From Scatosoma sp045660225 (lineage in GTDB: Bacteria > Bacillota > Clostridia > Christensenellales > Borkfalkiaceae), in the NCBI GenBank assembly GCA_045660225.1, contig JAZRDK010000007.1, positions 1-40,613 of the forward strand: a stretch of 40,613 nt of DNA, given 5' to 3'. Made by a program: the position numbers and the translations under genes. Below, in pieces: positions 1 through 9,690 of the stretch (position 1 is its first letter; every line of letters begins with the position of its first letter). The notes beneath the pieces were generated by a model. That model had not been told where the DNA came from. It worked only from the letters and a program-made list of their open reading frames with translations, and searched no databases.

Positions 1-11
1 ACGGGTAATCG

Positions 12-1271
12 TTACTTTGCAACCGTTTCCGATTGCGCAGCGTTTTTACCGTTCTTGTTGCGAATGAGCAGGAAATCGGCGAGGATTGCTACTGCGTACA
101 GGGCAAGCGTGAAGAAAAGGATATTTTGGAAACTGCCCGTCTTTTCAACGATGATGCTTGCAACTTGGTTGCCCGTTAAGCCTGCAAACGCCCAAGCGGA
201 CAGCGCAATACCGTGCAGGGAAGAAATACTGCCCATGCCGTATACGTCCGAAAGAAGGGTGGGAAGGTTACTAAACCCGCCGCCGTAGCCAAGGTTGACT
301 ACGATGAGCAAGATGATACAAACTACCGTAATATTATTGTTAATTGCACCCGTAGCAACGGCAACAGCCGTAAGGATAAGCTCGCTTGCGAGAATAATTT
401 TATAGATAGTATTTCTATCCTTCATACGGTCGCCAAGCGCAGAGTAGCCAAGTCTGCCTGCTGCGTTGAAGAAACCCGTTACCGTACCAAGCAAGGAGGC
501 AACGCCTACCAAACCGACAATTTCATAAATTTCTTTTTCGCAATGGATTAAAGCAAGACCTGCGGTAATGTTCAAATAGAATACAAGCCAAATCCCGATG
601 AATTTCGGGTCTGCAAAAATTTTGAAACGCCCGAAAAATTCTTTGACGGTGATAGGGTTGTGCGGTTCGTGCCAGCCGTCGGGCTTTTTCAAAAGCAAGT
701 GTCCGATGAACATCATCACAAACCAAGTGCCTGCCAAGACGTACAAAGTGTGTTCTGCGCTGAATACGCCCAAAAGCGCGGTGATAATCGGTGCAAACGC
801 AATTTTTGCCGCGCCGAACCCTGCAACCGCTAAGCCCGTAGCCAAGCCCTTATTGTCTTTGAACCAAAGCATCAACGTTTTAACGGGGGAGAGATAGCCA
901 AGACCAAGCCCAACGCCCATAAGTACGCCGTAGCAAATAAGTACGAGCGCCATGCTATGTAAGCGAATTGCAAGACCCGTGCCTGCGATACCAAACGCAA
1001 AGCAGAAGGTGGCAAGAAGGCTGGCAAGGTGAATATTCTTTTCCACGAAATTACCAAGGAAAGCCGCGCTCATACCAAGGAAGAAAATGGCAAGGGAGAA
1101 CGCCCAAGGCAACGCGCTTACGCCCATGCCGTTTGCGATGAACGTTTGTGCAATTGCGCCTTCCAAGTACGACCAGCAGTAGACCGTACCGATGGAGCAG
1201 TGGAGAAGTAGCGCAGGAATCGCTGCGCGCGTCCATTTGTTGCTTAAATTTTTCATAATAAAACCGTCCAT
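12..1271 (-). CDS. OFA-family MFS transporter (oxalate/formate antiporter-like)
   Basis: A 419-aa polytopic membrane protein with about 12 hydrophobic segments, the normal size for the major facilitator superfamily. The N-terminal stretch HCSIGTVYCWSYL and the segment MGVGLGLGYLSPVKTLMLWF resemble the OFA subfamily (oxalate:formate antiporter relatives), which exchange small carboxylates at the cytoplasmic membrane. The substrate cannot be read from sequence. The start is uncertain: ATG at 1271 gives MDGFIMKN, and an in-frame ATG at 1256 gives MKNLSNKW, which looks more natural and has a weak GGACGG upstream. Neither has a strong Shine-Dalgarno. The gene is transcribed alone, divergent from the subtilase, from a consensus promoter at 1290-1318. 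The stop lies at the window edge, so the terminator is not visible. Confidence 0.85.
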   Translation of the reverse strand: MDGFIMKNLSNKWTRAAIPALLLHCSIGTVYCWSYLEGAIAQTFIANGMGVSALPWAFSLAIFFLGMSAAFLGNFVEKNIHLASLLATFCFAFGIAGTGLAIRLHSMALVLICYGVLMGVGLGLGYLSPVKTLMLWFKDNKGLATGLAVAGFGAAKIAFAPIITALLGVFSAEHTLYVLAGTWFVMMFIGHLLLKKPDGWHEPHNPITVKEFFGRFKIFADPKFIGIWLVFYLNITAGLALIHCEKEIYEIVGLVGVASLLGTVTGFFNAAGRLGYSALGDRMKDRNTIYKIILASELILTAVAVATGAINNNITVVCIILLIVVNLGYGGGFSNLPTLLSDVYGMGSISSLHGIALSAWAFAGLTGNQVASIIVEKTGSFQNILFFTLALYAVAILADFLLIRNKNGKNAAQSETVAK

Positions 1272-1289
1272 AGTGATTTGCCAACGACA

Positions 1290-1318
1290 ATTATAGACCT
1301 TTTATTTGTATAAGTCAA
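1290..1318 (-). promoter_or_regulatory. Sigma-A-type promoter of the OFA transporter
   Basis: On the minus strand TTGACT (1318-1313) is followed after 17 nt by a perfect TATAAT (1295-1290). The predicted start near 1283 leaves a leader of about 12 nt to ATG 1271 or about 27 nt to ATG 1256. The short leader slightly favours the second start. Confidence 0.75.
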
Positions 1319-1452
1319 CTTTAATTTGCCAAAATTCGATTTTATTTTTAATTTTTTTCACAATCCAACGCGTGTATGCGCGTATATACGCGCGCGCATG
1401 CAAAAAAAATTAAAAAATTTATATAAGGAAGGCGGTTTGCGGATAAAAAGTC
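1319..1452. other. Intergenic region with alternating purine-pyrimidine tract and A-tracts
   Basis: No gene is seen between the divergent promoters. Positions 1368-1402 alternate purine and pyrimidine without a break (35 nt). Within it lies the perfect 16-bp palindrome GCGCGTATATACGCGC (1378-1393). It is followed by A-rich runs (about 1402-1430). Such sequence is prone to Z-DNA or cruciform extrusion next to bent DNA; any regulatory role is inference. Confidence 0.6.
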
Positions 1453-1482
1453 TTGACAAGGATACGAAAAAAATGATAAAAT
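1453..1482 (+). promoter_or_regulatory. Sigma-A-type promoter of the subtilase gene
   Basis: TTGACA (1453-1458) and TAAAAT (1477-1482) are separated by 18 nt. The -10 is preceded by TGA, giving TGATAAAAT. The leader to the ATG at 1592 is about 100 nt, with no recognised riboswitch. Confidence 0.75.
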
Positions 1483-1591
1483 AAACAAAATGGATAATAG
1501 GGTTATTGTGTAGACATCCGCGCTTTTTGCAGGTCGGAACAATGTCTTATTGCGATAAACAACAGGGTTGAAATTCATCCCGGGAGGATAT

Positions 1592-4500
1592 ATGAAGAAA
1601 TCTATCAAACGTGTAATTTGCGGAGCTTTGGCACTTCTTATGAGCTCGTCGCTGATTGCAGAACGCGTCATCAGTTTAAGTGCGGACACGTCGCTTGGCA
1701 AAAACGGACTTACAACGACCTCGAACGTTCAGTTCAAGAACGTTACGGGGCAGTTTGACACGTCTAAAATCGTGGAAAGCAACTTAAATTCCAGCGTCTT
1801 GAAAAACGAAGACGTTGCGCCTAAGTACGAAACGCGTACGGTTATGGTTACCTTGAAAGGCGATTCTATGATGGACGCGGCGGGCAACCAAGACGTCAAC
1901 GAATACAGCGCGTCGTTCTCGGGGGAAAGAAGGGCGAGCGAAATTGAATCCGAACAAGAATCGTTTTTGAAAGCGTTGAAAAAGAAAGGGATTCCCTACA
2001 CGTTCGAGCGCGCGTATGACACCGTTTTGAACGCGGTTGCCATTGAAATCGACACGAAATACGTTTCACAAATCAAGCAGATGAAGGGCGTAGATAGCGT
2101 GGTAATCACGACGGCTTTTGCAGAGCCTGAAACGGTAGAAACGACGACGGACGGCAAAAAAGTCGTTACCAACGAAACGGACGTTTACGCGACGGGTATT
2201 TACGATTCTTCCGCGTTTGTGGAAGACTACGGCGCAGGCGCAGTCGTCGCGATTTTGGATACGGGTTTAGACTATACGCACCCTGCCTTCCAAGGTTTCC
2301 AAACGGAAGGCGTGGACGTTGCGTGGAGCAAGGACGACGTAAAGGCGAAAATTGCCACGCAGGATTTGGCGTCGGAAGGACGTTCTGGCTCGCTTGAAGT
2401 ATCCGACGTATACGTCAACGAAAAAGTACCGTTTGCATACGATTACGCGGACGACGACGCGGACGTTTATCCTTCCTATTCCAACCACGGTACGCACGTT
2501 GCAGGTATCATCGGCGGTTACGACGAAAGCGGTTATACGGATAAAGACGGCGTACATATCAACGAAACGTTCAAGGGCGTAGTTCCCGATGCACAGCTCG
2601 TCATTTGTAAAGTATTCACCGACGACCTTAACGATAAGGATTTGGGCGGTGCGGTTTCTCCGGACATCGTTGCGGCGCTTGAAGACTGCGTTAAGCTCGG
2701 CGTTGACGTTATTAATATGTCCCTTGGTACGTCCTGCGGTTTCACGACCACGGACGACGGCGACAGCGAAGGGGATATGCTGAACAAGGTTTACGAAAGC
2801 ATTACCGAAGCCGGTATCAGCTTGGTTTGCGCGGCAAGTAACGATTACAGCTCTGGTTACGGCGGTGTGTACGGTACGAACCTTGCCGTGAACCCCGACT
2901 CGTCTACCGTTGGTTCGCCTTCGACGTACGCGTCGGCGCTCTCCGTTGCAAGTATCAACGGTCAAAAGGCAAGCTATGCCATCGCAAACGAAGGCACGGA
3001 CTATGAATCGTACGTATTCTACGAAGAATCGCGCGACATCGACGGCAACCCCTTCGACTTTGTAAAAGGTTTAACGGCAGGCGGTAAAACGGAATTTGAA
3101 TACGTTCTCGTTCCCGGTGTAGGGCACGCGGCGGACTATACGTCCACGATTAAAGGACTTTTGAAAGACAAAAACGGCGTAAGCACGGGCAGAATCGCCG
3201 TCATCAAGCGTGGCGACACAAGTTTCCAAGAAAAAGTGGAAATCGCAATGGAAATGGGTGCAGTCGGCGCGATTATTTACAACAACGTTGCCGGTATAAT
3301 TCGTATGAACTTGGGCGAAATCGAAAACCCCATACCCGCCGTTTCGGTTAGTATGAACGCAGGTAACGCGTTGGTTTCGGGCGCAAAACGTTACGTAGGT
3401 AAAATCAAGTTAGACGCCGAATACCAGGCAGGGCCTTTCATGAGTGAATTCTCGTCTTGGGGTCCTACGCACGACTTAAAGATTAAGCCGGAAATCACGG
3501 CGCACGGCGGTGAAATTACGTCTACCGTCCCCGGCGGTTACGGCGAACAAAGCGGTACGTCGATGGCGTCGCCGAATATGGCGGGCTTTATGGCGGTTGT
3601 AAGAAGCTATATCAGAAAAGATATGGCAAGCGAAGTGGAAAGAATTATGCAGGCGTACGACTGCTCGGAAGCGGTTGCAATCAACCGTATTGCCATGCAA
3701 CTTACGATGAGTACGGCTGGTACTGTGTACGACCAAGACAATCTTCCCTACTCGCCCCGTAAACAGGGCGCGGGCGTTGCGAAACTTGAAAACGTCGTTG
3801 GCGGTACGGGCGCGTACCTTTGGACGGACGTAGAAGAAAGCGATTATAGACCGAAGATTGAAGTGGGCGACGACCACGAAAGAACGGGCGAATACGTGCT
3901 TGCGTTTAACATCACCAACTTCGGTGCGGAAGCACTTGCATTTACCGTAAGCCACGTTGCAATGACGGAAACGCTTTCCAGCGATAAGCTGACGGTAAGC
4001 GAACAGGCGCATATGCTTAACGACGCGAAGGCGGTTTGGACGATGAACGGCAACGCGGTAGAAGACGGCAAAGTCAGCGTTGCGGCAGGCGCAACGGCGC
4101 AGTTTAGCGTTACGTTGACGTTGTCCGACGCGGAAAAAGAATATATCGACGCAAGCTTTGCAAACGGTATGTACGTAGAAGGTTTCTTGAAACTTTCTTC
4201 TAATACGGACGGTCAATGCGACCTTTCCGTGCCTTTCCTTGGTTTCTACGGCGACTGGGAAACGTCGGAAATGCTCGACTATTCGGCGTACGAAGTTGCA
4301 GATTGCGAAAAGGACGCGTCTATCTTGGACGAAGACAAAATTAAGGCAAGCGTCTTTGCTACGATGCCTTACGCAACGTACTACAACGAAAAGTACGTTA
4401 TCCCTATGGGCGGTTACGTCTACCTTCTCCCTGACGACGTCGACCCGATGTATTCGGAAGAAAAGCACGCGGCAATTTCCCGTTATAACAACTACTACGG

Positions 4501-7500
4501 CGAAGGCAACGTAGAAAACTACTTGACGACGACGCAGGTTAAGGCGGTGTATGCAGGTCTTTTGAGAAACGCGCGTGTCGTGAAATATAAACTCTACGAC
4601 GTGGAAACGGGAGAGCTGGTTTTGACCGACTCGATTAACCGTGTATCCAAGGCGTATTCGGGTGGCGGTGCGGCCGTACCTGCCAACGTAAAACTCGAAC
4701 TCGGCGCGGAAGAAAACGGCTTGGTGGCAAACGGCACGTATAAAATGGAATTCGAGTTCTATATGAACGACCCCGACAAGATTGACCCTGCAACGGGTGA
4801 ATTGATGTACGGCGTATTCCAAGACGACCCGACGACGGAAGCCATCGAAGACGTAACCAACTGCTTGGATACGTTTGAATTCTCGTTTACCGTCGACTAC
4901 GAAGCGCCGATGCTGGAAGACGCACGCGTACGTTATTACACCTACGAAGAAAACAACCAAAAGAAACAACGTATTTATTTGGACGTAGACGTTTACGACA
5001 ACCACTACGCGCAATCGATGATGCTTTGCTATCCGAAGGTAAAATCGAACGGCGACGTCGTGTTGCAACTTGCAACCGAATACTTAACGCCCGTAAGAAA
5101 CGCGGTGGAAAACGGCACGACAACCGTTTCCATTGAAATTACGGACATCTACGAACAGTACGGCAACCAGTTGTACGTGCAGTTTGACGACTACGCGCTC
5201 AACAACTGTTTGTATCTATTGAATATCAACAACGCCAACGCGGATATTCTTCCCGAAGGCAAAGACTTTGGTTTGGGTATCGGCGAAGAATCCTTGAAAC
5301 TCGAACGCTATCAAACGCATAAGGTTTCGCTTGTTTACGGCGACGCATATACGGGCAGTGCGGATAAGTCCAACTTCCAATGGACGTCGGCAAATCCTTC
5401 GATTGCAGCGGTAAAGAACGGCGAAATCGTCGGTATCAGCGAAGGCTCGACGAGAATTTTCGTCAGCAACCGTAAGGGGACGACGTACACCATCAACGTA
5501 ACCGTTTCCGATAAGGTAAGCGCGTCGCTTGCCAGCGTACCTTCCATTTCCTTCGGCGTGATTAAGACGAACGAAGACGCGCTTGTGAAGGCGGCAGGGC
5601 AAGTCCCCGTTAGCGCTGGTAAAGAGTTTAAGATGGACATCGTTTCCGACCCTTGGTATCATCCGATGACAGACCTTCGTATCGTTTGGTCGTCGTCCAA
5701 CGAGGCGGTGGCTACGGTGGACGCAAACGGCAACGTCAAGACGTTGAAAAAGGGTACGGCGATTATTTCGGCGAAACTCGAACAAAAGAAGGTTGTCAAC
5801 GGCGAAGACGTTTGGGAATCGACCTTGTATTCCACCAACGTTATCTTGAAGGTGCAAAACGAATTTACCGTCAGCAACTACACGCTGATGCGTTATAACG
5901 GCGTAGGCTACAACGCTTGGGTTTGCCCCGATTGTGGTGAAGCGTATACGCAAAGCGAACTCGTGAGTGTGGAAGACGCGCAAAACTGCTGTCCCGACTG
6001 TAAGAAGGTTTGTACGCAGTCGACGGATATCTTGAAGATTCCTACCGATATGAACATTATGTATATCGGTGAAAATGCGTTTGAAGATAACAACAACGTC
6101 AAAAAGATTATTATTCCTTCGTCGGTTATGGACATTAGGGCGTACGCCTTTATGAACTGTACCGCGCTGGAAGAAGTATACTTCGTTTCGATGAACAAGC
6201 AGGATATTGCCGACGCGGACGTTGCAATGATTTACGAATACGCGTTCTACGGCTGTAAAAACCTGCGTAAGGTGGATTTCAGCAATACGAAGACGGTAAC
6301 GGTTGCAGGCGACTGTTTCGGCGCTTGTCCTAAACTTGCCGAAGTCGTGGATATGCCCAGCATCGGTACGATGCACGACAGAGCGTTTGCCGGTACGGCG
6401 TTGACGAGCGCTGATTTGACTGGATTGCATATGAGCGGTACGCACGTATTTGCAGGCGGTACCAAGCTCCAAACGGTAACCACCGGTCAGTTTACGTCCA
6501 TCGGTGCGTATATGTTCTACGGCTGTACTGCGCTTAGAAACGAAATCACGATATACTCGTCGAAAATCGGCAACTACGCGTTTGCAGGTTGTACCAACCT
6601 TGCAGGCGTTACGCTGAAATCCCCCGAAGGTCAAGCGTTTGAATTTGAAATCGGCGCGCACGCGTTTGAAAATTGCGGAACGAACCTTCGCGGAAACTTC
6701 AATTTCAATTTCGGCACGGAAACGATTCGCGTTATCGGCGAAAGAGCGTTTGCAGGCTCTTCGCTGAAAACGATTGCATCCGTCGGCGGTTTGGAAGTGC
6801 TTGGCGCAAACGCGTTCACCGGCACGGAAATTTCCAGTTTGACGGTTGGCGATTCCTTCGATTTCGCAACGATTCGTCTTACGGGCGTTCCCTTTGACGG
6901 CATTACGTTGAAGGTTGCGTCGGATTCTCAAAAATATAAAGAACAAGACGGTGTCATTTACAATGCGGATAAGACGCAAATCTTGTTTGTAAACGCTTCC
7001 GTGACGGGCACGTTCGTCGTTCCCGAAGGCGTAACCAAACTTGGCGATTATGCGTTTGCGTCCAGCAAGATTGATAAAATCGTGCTCGCGGACAGTGTGA
7101 CGGCGCTTGGCGTAGGTGTGTTTGAATCGTCTACGTTGACGGCAATTGATTTTGCTGGCGCTACGCTTACGGAAATTCCCGAAAACGCATTTAGAAACAG
7201 CTTTATTACGGCAATCGTCCTTCCTGAAAGCGTGACGAAACTCGGCGCAGGTGCGTTTGCGTCGTCGGCACTTGCAACGTTTAAGGGGGACGGCTTAGAA
7301 GAAATCGGCTCGCGTGCGTTTGAAAACTGTCTTGCGCTTCGCGAAATCACGCTCGTCGACGGTATCGAAACGATGGGCGAAGGCGTGTTCTACGGCTGTA
7401 AGGCGTTGGAAGAAGCGACGATGCCTTCCGTGAAGAAACTTGGCGCGTACACCTTCTACGGTGCAAGCGCACTTGAAAAAGTAACGTTTGGCGACAACGC

Positions 7501-9379
7501 GACGACGATTGGCGACTACACCTTCGCAAGAACGTCGATAAAGACGGTTGCTTTGGGCAATGCCTTGGAAAAGGTAGGTCAAGGCGCGTTCTATGGTTGT
7601 AACGATTTGAAGAAAATCGTCCTTCCCGACACGGTTACGGAAATAGAACAAGGCGCGTTCTACGATTGTAGAAACTTGCAGGAAATCAACCTTGAAAACG
7701 TCAACGTAATCGGCGACAACGCGCTTTATAATACGGCGCTTAAAGTGCTTAACTTGGAAAGCGCGACGACGATTGGTTATATGGCGTTTGCAACGCAAAA
7801 CAGGGCGTCCGGCACGTATACGAAGGTCAACCTTCCCAACGTGGTAAGCATTGCCGATTATGCGTTCTACAACGGCTCGCAAGCGACGGTAGAGTTGCCT
7901 GTAAGCGTTGAAAAAATCGGTAAAGGCGTATTCGCGTCGTCGAAGAAACTTACCGCGGTTACGGTTGCGGAAAACAACCAAAACTTCTTTGCAAAAGACG
8001 GTGTGTTGTATCGCTACGTCGATAAGGACGCAGGCGAATACGAACTGCTGTGCTATCCCGCTGGTAAGACGGCGACGGAAGGCGAGTACGTCATTTTGGA
8101 AGGCACGCTCCGCGTACAGGCGTATGCGTTCTACGGCTTAAAGGACGGCGCACTCCATCACGTCGTATTGCCGTACAGCGTCAATACCATCGGTGACAGC
8201 GCGTTCTTTGCAAGCGGTATCAAGGAATACAGCTTTGAAAGTATTGAAGCGCCCACCTTGGAAGTAGAATATAGAAGTGAAGTTGCCGAGCAAATCGAGG
8301 CGGTATCTACTATCTCTTATTATAAAGGATATTTCTACACCAACTTCGAAACGTACGTTTTGAATTTCACGACGTATGGCAAGCAAACGAGTACGTTGAA
8401 GATGAACTATCCCGTCAACGGCACGGGTTATGACAACCACGTTTACACGCTGTTCTTCGGTGTAAGAACGCCTTCGGAAGAAGCGCTTATCGAAGACTAC
8501 ACGCGCGAATTCGTGTCGCTTGTAACGAATATGCCGACGGTAGAAGAAATCAAGGCGTGGTTGAAGGTAGAAAAGACGGACGAAAACGTTGCAATGGTCA
8601 AGGCGTTTGCCGAAACGGTGAAGACGGCGCGTAGCCATTACAACAACGCAACGGCGGACGAAGGCCAGGCGAAATTCGTCACGGAAGAACTTTCTGAAAA
8701 ACTGCTCGCGGTGGAAGAAGCGCTCCGCTCCGTGAAGAAATATATGGGTATCCCGTTTGTCGTAAGCGGTTTGCAGGTAAGCGAATCGTCGGCGCACAAG
8801 TCGGAATACGAAGTTGGTCAGAAATTCAAGATGGACGGCCTTGTAATTCTCGTGGTTTACGACGATTACTCGGTAGAAGAAGCAGACTTTGACGAATTAG
8901 AATTGTTGACGACGGGCAAGTTGACGACGTATAATAAGTACGTAGAAATCTCTTGCCGTGGCGCGAAGGTCAGGGTTGTCGTATCGGTAGTGGACGACAC
9001 CGTCGTAGACGAACCCGAAGAAGAGCCTATTACCCCCGAAACTCCCGATGAAAAGCCCGATTACGGCAAGACGGCGCTTGTCATCGCGATTGCGTTTGGC
9101 GGTGTGTTCGTACTCGTTCTTATCGGCGCAGGCTTTGGCAGAATTGCTGATAAAAAGCGTGAAGAGCGCGAGGCGAAGGAAAAGGCGCGTCAAGACTACA
9201 AGGACGAATATGGTGAAATCCACGTTAACGTAGAAACGACGATTCCTGCAGGTGCACACGACAGCAAAGAAAGCGAACAAGCGTATATCAACCTGGTTAT
9301 GGAAAAATACGCAAAATCTCCCGTACAACCGCCTGAAGGCGAACAAATCAAATCGAACGTCGAAATCAACAGAAAGTAA
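1592..9379 (+). CDS. Giant membrane-anchored subtilisin-like serine protease with Ig-like, zinc-ribbon and BspA-type LRR domains
   Basis: A 2595-aa secreted S8 protease. The ATG at 1592 is chosen because GGGAGG (1582-1587) precedes it. Domains in order: signal peptide (1-32); I9-like propeptide (about 80-180); catalytic domain with Asp223 (ILDTGLD), His299 (NHGTHVAG), oxyanion Asn417 and Ser657 (GTSMASP); a PA-like insert (about 480-620); Fn3-like beta region (about 750-890); two BIG2-like Ig domains (about 1233-1423); a C-x2-C zinc-ribbon-like patch (about 1445-1474); BspA/LRR_5 repeats (about 1487-2220); another Ig-like domain (about 2388-2470); one transmembrane helix (about 2493-2515); and a charged 80-residue tail predicted cytoplasmic. 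The catalytic triad is intact. There is no LPXTG, so anchoring is by the C-terminal helix. The likely role is a cell-surface protease degrading or processing extracellular protein, with the LRR and Ig parts as binding or spacer modules. Probably cotranscribed with the next gene. Confidence 0.9.
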   Translation: MKKSIKRVICGALALLMSSSLIAERVISLSADTSLGKNGLTTTSNVQFKNVTGQFDTSKIVESNLNSSVLKNEDVAPKYETRTVMVTLKGDSMMDAAGNQDVNEYSASFSGERRASEIESEQESFLKALKKKGIPYTFERAYDTVLNAVAIEIDTKYVSQIKQMKGVDSVVITTAFAEPETVETTTDGKKVVTNETDVYATGIYDSSAFVEDYGAGAVVAILDTGLDYTHPAFQGFQTEGVDVAWSKDDVKAKIATQDLASEGRSGSLEVSDVYVNEKVPFAYDYADDDADVYPSYSNHGTHVAGIIGGYDESGYTDKDGVHINETFKGVVPDAQLVICKVFTDDLNDKDLGGAVSPDIVAALEDCVKLGVDVINMSLGTSCGFTTTDDGDSEGDMLNKVYESITEAGISLVCAASNDYSSGYGGVYGTNLAVNPDSSTVGSPSTYASALSVASINGQKASYAIANEGTDYESYVFYEESRDIDGNPFDFVKGLTAGGKTEFEYVLVPGVGHAADYTSTIKGLLKDKNGVSTGRIAVIKRGDTSFQEKVEIAMEMGAVGAIIYNNVAGIIRMNLGEIENPIPAVSVSMNAGNALVSGAKRYVGKIKLDAEYQAGPFMSEFSSWGPTHDLKIKPEITAHGGEITSTVPGGYGEQSGTSMASPNMAGFMAVVRSYIRKDMASEVERIMQAYDCSEAVAINRIAMQLTMSTAGTVYDQDNLPYSPRKQGAGVAKLENVVGGTGAYLWTDVEESDYRPKIEVGDDHERTGEYVLAFNITNFGAEALAFTVSHVAMTETLSSDKLTVSEQAHMLNDAKAVWTMNGNAVEDGKVSVAAGATAQFSVTLTLSDAEKEYIDASFANGMYVEGFLKLSSNTDGQCDLSVPFLGFYGDWETSEMLDYSAYEVADCEKDASILDEDKIKASVFATMPYATYYNEKYVIPMGGYVYLLPDDVDPMYSEEKHAAISRYNNYYGEGNVENYLTTTQVKAVYAGLLRNARVVKYKLYDVETGELVLTDSINRVSKAYSGGGAAVPANVKLELGAEENGLVANGTYKMEFEFYMNDPDKIDPATGELMYGVFQDDPTTEAIEDVTNCLDTFEFSFTVDYEAPMLEDARVRYYTYEENNQKKQRIYLDVDVYDNHYAQSMMLCYPKVKSNGDVVLQLATEYLTPVRNAVENGTTTVSIEITDIYEQYGNQLYVQFDDYALNNCLYLLNINNANADILPEGKDFGLGIGEESLKLERYQTHKVSLVYGDAYTGSADKSNFQWTSANPSIAAVKNGEIVGISEGSTRIFVSNRKGTTYTINVTVSDKVSASLASVPSISFGVIKTNEDALVKAAGQVPVSAGKEFKMDIVSDPWYHPMTDLRIVWSSSNEAVATVDANGNVKTLKKGTAIISAKLEQKKVVNGEDVWESTLYSTNVILKVQNEFTVSNYTLMRYNGVGYNAWVCPDCGEAYTQSELVSVEDAQNCCPDCKKVCTQSTDILKIPTDMNIMYIGENAFEDNNNVKKIIIPSSVMDIRAYAFMNCTALEEVYFVSMNKQDIADADVAMIYEYAFYGCKNLRKVDFSNTKTVTVAGDCFGACPKLAEVVDMPSIGTMHDRAFAGTALTSADLTGLHMSGTHVFAGGTKLQTVTTGQFTSIGAYMFYGCTALRNEITIYSSKIGNYAFAGCTNLAGVTLKSPEGQAFEFEIGAHAFENCGTNLRGNFNFNFGTETIRVIGERAFAGSSLKTIASVGGLEVLGANAFTGTEISSLTVGDSFDFATIRLTGVPFDGITLKVASDSQKYKEQDGVIYNADKTQILFVNASVTGTFVVPEGVTKLGDYAFASSKIDKIVLADSVTALGVGVFESSTLTAIDFAGATLTEIPENAFRNSFITAIVLPESVTKLGAGAFASSALATFKGDGLEEIGSRAFENCLALREITLVDGIETMGEGVFYGCKALEEATMPSVKKLGAYTFYGASALEKVTFGDNATTIGDYTFARTSIKTVALGNALEKVGQGAFYGCNDLKKIVLPDTVTEIEQGAFYDCRNLQEINLENVNVIGDNALYNTALKVLNLESATTIGYMAFATQNRASGTYTKVNLPNVVSIADYAFYNGSQATVELPVSVEKIGKGVFASSKKLTAVTVAENNQNFFAKDGVLYRYVDKDAGEYELLCYPAGKTATEGEYVILEGTLRVQAYAFYGLKDGALHHVVLPYSVNTIGDSAFFASGIKEYSFESIEAPTLEVEYRSEVAEQIEAVSTISYYKGYFYTNFETYVLNFTTYGKQTSTLKMNYPVNGTGYDNHVYTLFFGVRTPSEEALIEDYTREFVSLVTNMPTVEEIKAWLKVEKTDENVAMVKAFAETVKTARSHYNNATADEGQAKFVTEELSEKLLAVEEALRSVKKYMGIPFVVSGLQVSESSAHKSEYEVGQKFKMDGLVILVVYDDYSVEEADFDELELLTTGKLTTYNKYVEISCRGAKVRVVVSVVDDTVVDEPEEEPITPETPDEKPDYGKTALVIAIAFGGVFVLVLIGAGFGRIADKKREEREAKEKARQDYKDEYGEIHVNVETTIPAGAHDSKESEQAYINLVMEKYAKSPVQPPEGEQIKSNVEINRK

Positions 9380-9423
9380 GCGTAGAGAATACAAAGAAAA
9401 TTATTAAAAGGTAGGTTAATATT

Positions 9424-9690
9424 ATGAACGAAACCAAAACCCCCGCAGTAAAAGCTGAACCCAAGACCTATACCGTAAACTGCCCCAAATGCAGTACGTC
9501 GCTTAAGGTTAAAGACGGCAACTACGCGCATATTTGTCCCTACTGCAGTTACGTATTCCGCATCCGCAAGGGCGAAAAGTTGGTGAAGGACGTCAGCCGT
9601 GTTACGATGGTCGAAGCGTACGTAAACGTTGACAAAGACGCGAAAACGGGCGCTGTAAAAACGGCAACCATCGTCAAGGAAAGCAAATAA
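9424..9690 (+). CDS. Small zinc-ribbon protein
   Basis: An 88-aa soluble protein with no signal peptide or membrane segment. Two C-x2-C knuckles (CPKC at about residue 20, CPYC at about 38) form one zinc ribbon, followed by VFRIRKGEKLVKDV. It starts 44 nt after the protease stop behind AAAGGTAGG, with no terminator between, so the two genes are probably cotranscribed. The ribbon closely resembles the C-terminal end of the membrane protein at 32777-34162 (shared pattern VNCP-C...CP-C--VF-IRK). It could be an adaptor for the protease's cytoplasmic tail, or a nucleic-acid- or protein-binding module. The function is unknown. Confidence 0.8.
   Translation: MNETKTPAVKAEPKTYTVNCPKCSTSLKVKDGNYAHICPYCSYVFRIRKGEKLVKDVSRVTMVEAYVNVDKDAKTGAVKTATIVKESK

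Noticed and set aside
3476..6979. Long minus-strand frames of 530 and 587 codons opposite the subtilase
   Set aside because: Arg/Val/Phe-rich shadow translations without start signals. The sense strand encodes subtilase, Ig and LRR domains throughout.
9300..9379. LPXTG-type sortase signal at the subtilase C-terminus
   Set aside because: No LPXTG-like motif before the transmembrane helix, and the 80-residue tail after it is far too long for a sorting signal.
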